A DNA stretch of 42,793 bases, from positions 1 through 42,793 of the forward strand of contig NZ_BALG01000101.1 of the NCBI RefSeq assembly GCF_000315235.1. The letters run 5' to 3'. Of this stretch, positions 9,788 to 16,111 are shown in pieces. Positions within the stretch are counted from its first letter, which is position 1. Each line of letters starts with the position of its first letter. The notes under the pieces are model-generated. The model was given only the letters and a program-made list of their open reading frames with translations. It ran no database searches and was not told the origin of the DNA. The translations under genes were made by a program, and so were the position numbers. This DNA comes from Paenibacillus popilliae ATCC 14706 (GTDB lineage: Bacteria; Bacillota; Bacilli; Paenibacillales; Paenibacillaceae).

Positions 9788-9987
9788 CCGGATCGGCTCA
9801 GCGGCCTGATACCCCTTATTTATCGTCAGAATATGAAAAAGTGCCGTAACCGGGGAGGATTTTACTCGCAAAGCAAGAATACATACATGCGAGAATACAA
9901 CAGGGATTGTATTTTGCGACTCCGGCATCAGCCGCGAGCCCAACACACTCTATTGAATGAACTAATAGGATTGGGAGGCCAATAAAC
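9788..9987 (+). other. Leader region of the HU gene
   Basis: There is no gene here. Two inverted repeats are visible: CTCGCA with TGCGAG (about 9865-9892) and AATACAA with TTGTATT around CAGGGA (9894-9913). The second is followed by TT and could act as a weak terminator for mazG or as leader structure. I could not place the HU promoter. Confidence 0.4.
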
Positions 9988-10260
9988 ATGAACAAGACAG
10001 ATTTGATCAACAACATCTCGGATAAAAGCGGATTGACCAAAAAAGACGTAGAAGCAGCATTGAACGGCTTCTTCGGCGAAGTTACCGAAGCATTGTCCAA
10101 AGGCGACAAAGTGCAACTGATTGGATTCGGCACATTCGAGACTCGCAAGCGCGCAGGCCGCACAGGCCGCAACCCGCAAACCGGCAATACGATCGAAATT
10201 CCGGAATCCACGGTTCCGGCGTTCAAAGCGGGCAACAAGCTTAAAGAAGCTGTAAAATAA
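9988..10260 (+). CDS. hup: DNA-binding protein HU
   Basis: HU is the abundant histone-like protein that bends and compacts DNA as a dimer. The 90-residue product starts MNKTDLINNISDKSG and contains the beta-arm signature (GFGTFETRKRAGRTGRNPQTG) that intercalates into the minor groove. The length is exactly typical. The ATG at 9988 has GGGAGG nine bases upstream. Its stop codon overlaps the rqcP start in TAATG, so the two genes are probably translated together. In B. subtilis HU (hbs) lies elsewhere on the chromosome. Confidence 0.98.
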   Translation: MNKTDLINNISDKSGLTKKDVEAALNGFFGEVTEALSKGDKVQLIGFGTFETRKRAGRTGRNPQTGNTIEIPESTVPAFKAGNKLKEAVK

Positions 10261-10538
10261 TGCGGCTCGACAAATTCCTGAAGGTGTCGCGGCTCATTAA
10301 GCGGCGTACCGTAGCCAAAGATGTGTCCGAACAGGGACGCGTCATTTTGAACGGCCGCGAGGCGAAGCCGAGCACGACCGTCAAGGTGGGAGACGAGATT
10401 ATGGTTCAGTTCGGGCAGAAGCTCGTTACGGTCCGCATCGAACGTCTCCAGGAGACGACGAAGAAGGAAGAAGCAGCCGGCATGTACACGCTGCTGAAGG
10501 AAGAGCCTATTCCGCGATCGCAGGATCTGGAATGGTAA
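10260..10538 (+). CDS. rqcP: Ribosome quality-control factor RqcP (YabO), S4 domain
   Basis: A 92-residue protein with an S4 RNA-binding fold (MRLDKFLKVSRLIKRRT at the N-terminus). RqcP/YabO works with RqcH on obstructed 50S subunits, adding alanine tails to stalled peptides. The gene follows mazG in B. subtilis; here HU lies in between. The ATG at 10260 shares one base with the HU stop and there is no separate ribosome site, which suggests translational coupling. The C-terminal 20 residues are poorly conserved. Confidence 0.95.
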   Translation: MRLDKFLKVSRLIKRRTVAKDVSEQGRVILNGREAKPSTTVKVGDEIMVQFGQKLVTVRIERLQETTKKEEAAGMYTLLKEEPIPRSQDLEW

Positions 10539-10554
10539 TCGCCATGAATCCATC

Positions 10555-10600
10555 AAGCACGGCCCTTTTCCAATAACGGGGAGGGCCGTGCTTGTGCTTT
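10555..10600 (+). terminator. Intrinsic terminator after rqcP
   Basis: A perfect 12-bp stem (AAGCACGGCCCT with AGGGCCGTGCTT) surrounds a 15-nt loop. A T-rich but interrupted tail (GTGCTTT) follows. It separates HU-rqcP from the queuosine operon. Confidence 0.85.
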
Positions 10601-10659
10601 GCCGCTTTGCCGGGAGGCTGCAGAGGGGCTTCGAACGCGGTGGAAGGGAAAATAAGTCT

Positions 10660-10688
10660 TTGAATCTCTTCTCCCTGTTTCCTATAAT
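10660..10688 (+). promoter_or_regulatory. Sigma-A promoter of the queCDEF operon
   Basis: TTGAAT at 10660-10665 and TATAAT at 10683-10688 are separated by exactly 17 bases. The predicted start, near 10695, lies about 35 bases before the riboswitch aptamer. Confidence 0.85.
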
Positions 10689-10726
10689 AGACGTATAACC
10701 AAATACACATTCCGTCGGCATTCGGC

Positions 10727-10764
10727 GGGAGAGGTTCGCAATCTCCCTCTATAAAAAACTAAGG
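10727..10764 (+). promoter_or_regulatory. preQ1-I riboswitch aptamer
   Basis: The core AGAGGTTC (10730-10737) and the downstream CCCTCT with the A-rich tail ATAAAAAACTAAGG match the class-I preQ1 aptamer, including the pseudoknot-forming CTAAGG end. It senses 7-aminomethyl-7-deazaguanine and normally lowers expression of queuosine genes. Downstream, CTAAGG (10758-10763) can pair with CCTTGG (10794-10799) before a T-rich stretch, which hints at transcriptional control. The expression platform is not resolved. Confidence 0.93.
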
Positions 10765-10842
10765 CTGACAGCATCCGTTTGGGCATGGTTCTCCCTTGGT
10801 GTTGTCTTGTTCTGTAGAGGAATAAGAAGGGATGGACACAGG

Positions 10843-11580
10843 ATGAATGATGCAATGAACCGCAAGGAAGCAGCCGCAGATCGGGCTGCGGGCACAGCCG
10901 TCCGGGGCAAGCCGCAGGAGAAGGCGGTCGTCGTCTTTAGCGGCGGGCAGGATAGCACGACCTGCCTGTTCTGGGCGCTGGAACGCTTCGATACCGTCGA
11001 GACGGTTACGTTCGACTATGGACAGCGCCACCGCAGCGAGCTGGAGCATGCGAAGCGGATTGCAGCCAAGCTGCAAGTGCCGAACCGTGTACTCGACATG
11101 ACGCTGCTCAATCAACTGGCGCCGAATGCGCTTACCCGGGTCGATATCGACATCGCCCAGGAGGAGGGCGAACTGCCGAACACGTTCGTCGAGGGGCGCA
11201 ACCTGCTCTTCTTCTCATTCGCCGCGATCTACGCGAAGCAGATCGGCGCGCGGCATATCGTAACGGGCGTCTGTGAGACCGACTTCAGCGGCTATCCCGA
11301 TTGCCGAGACGTATTTGTCAAATCGCTGAACGTCACGCTCAATCTGGCGATGGACTACGGCTTCGTCCTTCATACGCCGCTCATGTGGCTGAATAAGGCT
11401 GAGACCTGGCGAATGGCAGATGAGCTGGGGGCGTTCGACTTCGTGCGTACAGAGACATTGACCTGCTATAACGGATTCCCGGGCGACGGTTGCGGACAAT
11501 GCCCATCCTGCAAGCTACGGCGCGCCGGGCTGGAGGACTATCTCGCGGAGAGAGCGCAGAAGGCGGGGGCTAGGGCATGA
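10843..11580 (+). CDS. queC: 7-cyano-7-deazaguanine synthase QueC
   Basis: QueC uses ATP and ammonia to convert 7-carboxy-7-deazaguanine into the nitrile preQ0. The PP-loop SGGQDS is at residues 33-38. The C-terminal zinc site is [16 protein letters not shown], with Cys 208, 217, 220 and 223. At 245 residues it is slightly longer than usual because of a charged N-terminal stretch of about 25 residues. ATG 10843 is chosen over an upstream TTG without a ribosome site; ATG 10855 is also possible. It is the first gene of queCDEF behind a preQ1 riboswitch and overlaps queD by ATGA. Confidence 0.96.
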   Translation: MNDAMNRKEAAADRAAGTAVRGKPQEKAVVVFSGGQDSTTCLFWALERFDTVETVTFDYGQRHRSELEHAKRIAAKLQVPNRVLDMTLLNQLAPNALTRVDIDIAQEEGELPNTFVEGRNLLFFSFAAIYAKQIGARHIVTGVCETDFSGYPDCRDVFVKSLNVTLNLAMDYGFVLHTPLMWLNKAETWRMADELGAFDFVRTETLTCYNGFPGDGCGQCPSCKLRRAGLEDYLAERAQKAGARA

Positions 11581-12065
11581 ACAGACCGGGCCCGTTCCGC
11601 ATCGTAGAGAAGCTGCAGCAATACGGAACCGATATATCTCGCGAGTCGCTGCGCTACCACAAGCGCCGCGTACTCGTCAGCAAGGAATTCACCTTCGACG
11701 CGGCGCATCATCTGCACGCCTACGAAGGCAAGTGCAAAAATCTGCACGGTCATACGTACAAGGCCGTGTTCGGCCTGAGCGGCTATACGAATGACATTGG
11801 TATCGCCCTTGATTTCGGAGATATCAAGGAGATCTGGAAGGATCGGATCGAGACGTATCTCGATCACCGTTACTTGAACGAGACACTCCCCCCGATGAAT
11901 ACGACGGCGGAGAATATGGTCGTCTGGCTGTATGAGCAGATGAGCGCCGCGCTGGCAGAGGAACCGTACCGCGCCCGCTGCGAAGGCGGGCGGGTCGAGT
12001 TCGTCCGTCTCTACGAGACGCCGACCAGCTATGCCGAGGCGAGACGGGAGTGGATGGAGCAATGA
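11577..12065 (+). CDS. queD: 6-carboxytetrahydropterin synthase QueD
   Basis: QueD makes 6-carboxy-5,6,7,8-tetrahydropterin from dihydroneopterin triphosphate, an early step to queuosine. The protein has 162 residues. Zinc ligands are expected among His44/45, His57 and His59 (AAHHLH and LHGHTY), with Cys53 as the catalytic thiol. About 30 residues precede the conserved core ([11 protein letters not shown]), a longer N-terminus than in minimal PTPS enzymes. It starts within the queC stop (ATGA) and ends within the queE start, so the three genes are tightly coupled. Confidence 0.95.
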   Translation: MNRPGPFRIVEKLQQYGTDISRESLRYHKRRVLVSKEFTFDAAHHLHAYEGKCKNLHGHTYKAVFGLSGYTNDIGIALDFGDIKEIWKDRIETYLDHRYLNETLPPMNTTAENMVVWLYEQMSAALAEEPYRARCEGGRVEFVRLYETPTSYAEARREWMEQ

Positions 12066-12787
12066 CCATCCCGGTGCTGGAACTGTTCGGACCGACCGTG
12101 CAGGGTGAAGGCATGCTTGTCGGCCGGATGACAATGTTCGTGCGCACGGCAGGCTGCGACTACCGCTGTTCCTGGTGCGATTCCGCCTTCACGTGGGACG
12201 GATCAGCGAAGGATGAGATTCGCAGCTTGACGGCGGAAGACATCCTGCGGGAGCTGAACACGCTCGCCGCTGGCCGCTTCGATCATGTCACGATCTCGGG
12301 CGGCAATCCCGCCCTGCTCCCGGGCATCGGCGATCTTGTGCATCTGCTTCGAGAGCACGGCATTTGCACCGCAGTGGAGACGCAAGGCTCGCGGTGGCAG
12401 GAATGGCTGCTGGACATCGATGACGTCACGCTATCGCCGAAGCCGCCCAGCTCCGGCATGAGCACCGATGAAGCGCGGCTCGATCCGATCGTGAGCGAAC
12501 TGTGGGAGCGTCCGGATCGGAAGGGGCTGTGCCTGAAGATTGTTGTCTTCGACGAGCGCGATCTCGAGTATGCCATCCGCATGCATGAGCGGTATCCGGA
12601 CATTCCGTTCATCCTACAGACGGGGAATGACGATGTGCGAAGCGCGGATGACCACGAGTTAATCCGGAAGCTGCTCTGCCGGTATGAATGGCTAATCGAG
12701 CAGGTCGCCGCCGATCCGCGACTGAACCGGGTCCGGGTGCTGCCGCAGTTGCACACGCTCGTATGGGGCAACAAGCGCGGCGTATGA
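12062..12787 (+). CDS. queE: 7-carboxy-7-deazaguanine synthase QueE (radical SAM)
   Basis: QueE contracts the pterin ring to 7-carboxy-7-deazaguanine using S-adenosylmethionine and a 4Fe-4S cluster. The cluster motif CDYRCSWC has Cys 32, 36 and 39 (CxxxCxxC). TISGGNP follows as the SAM-binding region. The protein has 241 residues. The ATG at 12062 overlaps the queD stop by four bases and has GGATGGAG just upstream; GTG 12050 is less likely. Confidence 0.95.
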   Translation: MTIPVLELFGPTVQGEGMLVGRMTMFVRTAGCDYRCSWCDSAFTWDGSAKDEIRSLTAEDILRELNTLAAGRFDHVTISGGNPALLPGIGDLVHLLREHGICTAVETQGSRWQEWLLDIDDVTLSPKPPSSGMSTDEARLDPIVSELWERPDRKGLCLKIVVFDERDLEYAIRMHERYPDIPFILQTGNDDVRSADDHELIRKLLCRYEWLIEQVAADPRLNRVRVLPQLHTLVWGNKRGV

Positions 12788-12808
12788 CAGGAGGCAGGCC
12801 TGTCGTCA

Positions 12809-12831
12809 GGCCGCTTGCAAAGGGAGCGGCC
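12809..12831 (+). other. Intercistronic hairpin between queE and queF
   Basis: GGCCGCT and AGCGGCC form a perfect 7-bp stem with a 9-nt loop. No T-run follows, so it looks like an RNA-stability or processing element more than a terminator. Confidence 0.4.
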
Positions 12832-12897
12832 CTGGTGCGGAATCGGGGCGCTTATAAATTCGGCACGAATAACCGATATAGAAGGGGAGACAATGGC

Positions 12898-13389
12898 ATG
12901 ACAGGCAGGAATGAAGCAGAATTGCAACTGAAGCATCTTGGGGGGAAGACGGAATACGCGACCGACTACGCGCCTCATGTGCTGGAGGCGTTCGATAATA
13001 AGCACCCGGATCGCGATTATTTCGTCAAGTTCAACTGTCCGGAGTTCACCAGTCTCTGTCCGATGACGGGGCAGCCGGACTTTGCGACGATGTACATCAG
13101 CTACATTCCGGACCGGAAGTGCGTCGAGAGCAAGTCGCTGAAGCTCTATATGTTCAGCTTCCGCAATCATGGCGACTTCCATGAGGATTGCATTAATATC
13201 ATTATGAACGATCTGATCGGGCTGCTCGATCCGAAATATATCGAAATATGGGGCAAGTTCACGCCGCGCGGCGGCATTTCTATCGATCCGTATTGCAATT
13301 ACGGCCGCCCCGGCACGAAGTTCGAGGAGATGGCGGCTTATCGTCTGATGAATCATGATTTATATCCGGAAACGGTCGACAACCGGTAG
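12898..13389 (+). CDS. queF: NADPH-dependent preQ0 reductase QueF
   Basis: QueF reduces the nitrile preQ0 to the amine preQ1, which is then inserted into tRNA. The 163-residue protein is the short type I form. The active-site Cys is expected at 54 ([10 protein letters not shown]) with Asp61, and the QueF signature ESKSLKLY is at 77-84. The ATG at 12898 has GGGGAG about nine bases upstream; the frame is open further up but that part is not family-like. It is the last gene of queCDEF, 110 bases after queE. Confidence 0.96.
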   Translation: MTGRNEAELQLKHLGGKTEYATDYAPHVLEAFDNKHPDRDYFVKFNCPEFTSLCPMTGQPDFATMYISYIPDRKCVESKSLKLYMFSFRNHGDFHEDCINIIMNDLIGLLDPKYIEIWGKFTPRGGISIDPYCNYGRPGTKFEEMAAYRLMNHDLYPETVDNR

Positions 13390-13397
13390 GAAAGGTT

Positions 13398-13545
13398 GTT
13401 CAAAAAGTCTATTTTGATCACGAAGCCGACTTGAGCAAGCAACTCGACATCGAATCTTGCATTCACTTTCGAGAAGCGTATGCTTCCGAAGTATGATTCC
13501 TTGAGAAACATGGTAGCTGCTACGAATAGAGAATTGTTGGAAGCG
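13398..13545. repeat. Degenerate MITE-like repeat, copy 1
   Basis: Begins GTTCAAAAAGTC and shares the segments TTTTGAT-ACGAAG and CATCGAATCTTGC with the element at 18697. Further in, AGCGTATGCTTCCGAAG resembles the reverse complement of the inner part of that copy. No matching right-hand terminal repeat is seen, so this copy looks truncated or diverged, and the right end is approximate. It fills the gap between queF and yabP. Confidence 0.6.
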
Positions 13546-13611
13546 TGGCTGCGTTGAAGTTCTATTCTGGCATTCCCTTCATAAGCTAGTATTGAGAAGG
13601 AGGTACATGCC

Positions 13612-13899
13612 ATGATGGAATTGAACAAGCCAACGGTCAAGCGCCAGGAAATTAAGATGGTCAACCGCAAGCTGCTGGAGATTAGCGGGGTAAGCAAAGT
13701 AGAGAGCTTCGACAGCGAGGAGTTCCTGCTTGATACCGAATGCGGATTTCTGACCGTACGCGGCCACAATCTTCATATCAAAAACTTAAGCCTTGAACAA
13801 GGACAAGTCGCCATTGAAGGCACGGTCAACTCCCTGACCTATCTGGATGCGAGTTCGCACGATAAATTCAAAGGCTTCTTCGGGAAGTTATTCAAGTGA
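13612..13899 (+). CDS. yabP: Sporulation protein YabP
   Basis: A 95-residue YabP-family protein needed for spore cortex formation in B. subtilis, made in the mother cell. Family features include VNRKLLEISGVSKVESFDS and FLTVRGHNLHIKNLSLEQG. The ATG at 13612 has AAGGAGG eight bases upstream; the next ATG is directly adjacent. The gene overlaps yabQ by GTGA. The exact biochemical role of the family is unknown. Confidence 0.95.
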   Translation: MMELNKPTVKRQEIKMVNRKLLEISGVSKVESFDSEEFLLDTECGFLTVRGHNLHIKNLSLEQGQVAIEGTVNSLTYLDASSHDKFKGFFGKLFK

Positions 13900-14540
13900 G
13901 CCTGTACGTACAATGGACGACCATGCTGCTTATGATGCTGAGCGGCTTGGCGCTAGGCATCGTATTTGATGGCTACCGCGTCGTAGCGGGACAATTCCGT
14001 TTCCCTCGGTGGACGGTTCCGCTGCTGGATTTGATGTATTGGTTGGCTGCGACGCTGTTCGTGTTTCAGATGCTCGTGAAGGGCAATCAGGGAGAGCTTC
14101 GCTTTTACGTCTTTCTTGGCTTGGCCGCCGGGGCGTGGTTATATGTTATCCTTCTCAGCAAGGTAACGGTGGGGATCGTGACGTGGCTCGTGCGGGCCAT
14201 CTTGTCAATTTCTCGGTTCATCCGGCGATGCCTGTATGTTCTGCTCGTGCTGCCGCTCAAGGGCCTATGGATCTTTACAAAAGGTCTAGCTTCGTTTTTG
14301 CTGTCGCCGGCTATGTTCCTCGGAAAAATTGTGCTACAATGTGTTAAACCGCTCTGGTTGTTGATCCGATGGATTTTCCGCCCGCTCATCCTGCCGATCT
14401 GGGAACGGTTGGGTATGACGGAACGGCTTCGCTGGATTAAGCAGAAGGTATTATCCGGAATACGTCGAATGAATCAATGGGCGGCATCGAGAAGAGCGAT
14501 GGCGGCTCATCTGCTGCGCCGGTTTCATCGTAAGAAGTAA
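13896..14540 (+). CDS. yabQ: Spore cortex biosynthesis protein YabQ
   Basis: A 214-residue membrane protein with hydrophobic segments near residues 5-25, 40-60, 68-90 and 100-125, and a strongly basic C-terminus. YabQ sits in the outer forespore membrane and is needed for cortex synthesis in B. subtilis. The GTG start at 13896 overlaps the yabP stop (GTGA), so the pair is translationally coupled. The C-terminal half is longer and more hydrophobic than in the shortest homologues. Confidence 0.9.
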   Translation: MSLYVQWTTMLLMMLSGLALGIVFDGYRVVAGQFRFPRWTVPLLDLMYWLAATLFVFQMLVKGNQGELRFYVFLGLAAGAWLYVILLSKVTVGIVTWLVRAILSISRFIRRCLYVLLVLPLKGLWIFTKGLASFLLSPAMFLGKIVLQCVKPLWLLIRWIFRPLILPIWERLGMTERLRWIKQKVLSGIRRMNQWAASRRAMAAHLLRRFHRKK

Positions 14541-14585
14541 CGGGTAATTACTTATGCTGACGATATTGAAGATGGGGGTGTGCGT

Positions 14586-14906
14586 ATGTCTGCGTCCCGT
14601 ACACCGGATCGTACTCGTGAGAACATAATGGCAGGAGCCAAGCGAAGATTGCGATTGTGGATGGGGTTTATGGTGGTGTTCGCGGGGTGGGGCTTGTATA
14701 CGTACATCGACCAGGCTGCTGCCATTAAGGGGCTCAAAGCCGACTATCAGGCGCAGGAGAAAAAGAAGCTGAGTGCCGAACAGACGCGGAACGAGGTTCA
14801 ACAGGAAGTGGATCGCCTAAATACGACCGAATATATACTTCAGATAGCGAGAAGTCAAGGGATGCTGCTTCCGGACGAAGTCCTTATCCGCAAGCATGAG
14901 GAATAG
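14586..14906 (+). CDS. divIC: Septum formation initiator DivIC
   Basis: A 106-residue bitopic cell-division protein: a basic N-terminus, one membrane helix around residues 25-45 and a coiled-coil of about 30 residues (KGLKADYQAQEKKKLS). DivIC pairs with FtsL and DivIB in the divisome. The ending (TEYILQIARSQGMLLPDE) is a family hallmark. ATG 14586 is chosen because GGGGG lies at suitable distance; GTG 14580 is an alternative. The position after yabQ is as in B. subtilis. Confidence 0.95.
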   Translation: MSASRTPDRTRENIMAGAKRRLRLWMGFMVVFAGWGLYTYIDQAAAIKGLKADYQAQEKKKLSAEQTRNEVQQEVDRLNTTEYILQIARSQGMLLPDEVLIRKHEE

Positions 14907-14930
14907 GCGCCATATCGGGACAACCGTCGG

Positions 14931-14959
14931 TTGACCACTTGGTGCGGTTACAGTATAAT
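14931..14959 (+). promoter_or_regulatory. Strong sigma-A promoter for yabR
   Basis: TTGACC (14931-14936) and TATAAT (14954-14959) are separated by 17 bases. This is close to consensus and points to vegetative expression of yabR independent of divIC. Confidence 0.88.
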
Positions 14960-15032
14960 CACGACATAAGCATTGCTTTCGATAACGAAGCGGTGTGCCG
15001 TTTACCATTTTAAGGGAGGAACATTTTATTCT

Positions 15033-15497
15033 ATGACAATTGAAGTGGGCACCAAGTTACAAGGCAAGGTGACAGGCATTACGCATTTTGGGGCGTTCGT
15101 TGATCTGTCGGGAGGTGTCACGGGACTGGTTCACATCTCTGAAATTGCCGATAACTATGTCAAGGACGTGAATGACCATTTGAAGATTGACGATATCGTC
15201 ACGGTCAAAGTAATTAACGTCGACAAGGACGGCAAAATTGGCTTGTCTATCAAACAGACAGTGGATAAGCCAGCATCGGAGCAAAGACCGCCAAGAGGAC
15301 CTCGTCAAGACCGTCCGAACCGAGACGGCGGAGGAAGAGGCGGCTTTGGTAACCGCGACCGGGGTGGCCGCAAGCCTAATTTCGCTTCTTTTGAGGATAA
15401 AATGTCGCGCTTCCTTAAAGACAGTGAAGAGCGCATCTCGTCTTTGAAAAAGAACACAGAGTCCAAGCGTGGAGGCCGTGGCGCACGCCGCATGTAA
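15033..15497 (+). CDS. yabR: S1-domain RNA-binding protein YabR
   Basis: A 154-residue protein with one S1 domain at residues 1-75 (GTKLQGKVTGITHFGAFVDL, then GLVHISEIAD). An Arg/Gly-rich linker and a basic C-terminal helix follow. Relatives (YabR/GSP13/CvfD) associate with ribosomes and RNA. ATG 15033 has AAGGGAGGA 12 bases upstream, a somewhat long spacing; upstream in-frame sequence is not conserved-looking. It has its own promoter and terminator. Confidence 0.92.
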   Translation: MTIEVGTKLQGKVTGITHFGAFVDLSGGVTGLVHISEIADNYVKDVNDHLKIDDIVTVKVINVDKDGKIGLSIKQTVDKPASEQRPPRGPRQDRPNRDGGGRGGFGNRDRGGRKPNFASFEDKMSRFLKDSEERISSLKKNTESKRGGRGARRM

Positions 15498-15512
15498 TAG
15501 ATGACGAAGGAA

Positions 15513-15552
15513 CGAAGCCGTAGACCGGACACCCGGTGTTGCGGCTTTTTTG
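15513..15552 (+). terminator. Intrinsic terminator after yabR
   Basis: AAGCCG pairs with CGGCTT and an inner GACCGG with CCGGTG (with internal loops), followed by six T residues. Confidence 0.8.
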
Positions 15553-16008
15553 CTGCATTCGCTCGGGACGTCCTGACCGGAGGCAAGCCTGCAATATCTG
15601 CAGCAATGAGAAGAGGTTGAACGGAAAACGGCCACTTTCCAAGCCGGTCATCGAGACCTCAACGCTCTCTCTTGCTGACTTCGACACCTGCTGCATCCTT
15701 TTCCACCTATGCCTCTGCTGCCTTTACAAAGGCTTCCGTCCTCCTATTTCGCCTCCAGTAGTCTCCACATTATGACGGAATGGCAGATTCATCGCATTGA
15801 TTTTTCTGCCGCCACTATTTTTGTCACCCGTCCGAATGGTTACGACATGTTCTTACGCTATTCCATATCCTTTCCTCTTATTTGTAAATGATAGCAAATC
15901 CGGAATTGCAAGAAAGTGACAATCCCTGGCTTGCTCCCATACCGGCTTACACCGCACGACCCCTTGCGCGCACAGGCTTGGCCGTTTTCTCGCGCTGGAC
16001 TCAACTGG
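15553..16008. other. Gene-free stretch upstream of spoIIE
   Basis: About 450 bases with no ORF that resembles a known protein on either strand. In B. subtilis tRNA genes lie here, but I see no tRNA cloverleaf. Visible items are an isolated TTCGACA (minus-strand Spo0A box) at 15680-15686 and a small hairpin GCCTTT-AAAGGC near 15719-15733. Confidence 0.5.
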
Positions 16009-16074
16009 TGTCGGAAATTTTTTTGAGCGGGACCCCTTTTTCTGACAAACTATTTCCAGTTCCTTCCCTATAAT
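16009..16074 (+). promoter_or_regulatory. spoIIE promoter with 21-bp spacing and Spo0A-like box
   Basis: CTGACA at 16042-16047 and TATAAT at 16069-16074 are 21 bases apart. B. subtilis spoIIE is known to have the same unusual 21-bp spacing and to need Spo0A~P for sigma-A to work there. A near-match to the Spo0A box, TGTCGGA (16009-16015), lies 26 bases before the -35. The reverse complement of TCTGACAAA also resembles a weak box overlapping the -35. Confidence 0.75.
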
Positions 16075-16111
16075 GAGAGGCACACATTTCATAGAATAGG
16101 TGGTGCTTGGT

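Noticed and set aside
15709-15891. 60-codon ORF upstream of spoIIE
   Set aside because: Low-complexity Ser/Leu/Pro-rich sequence, no ribosome site and no recognisable domain; it lies in a pyrimidine-rich non-coding stretch.
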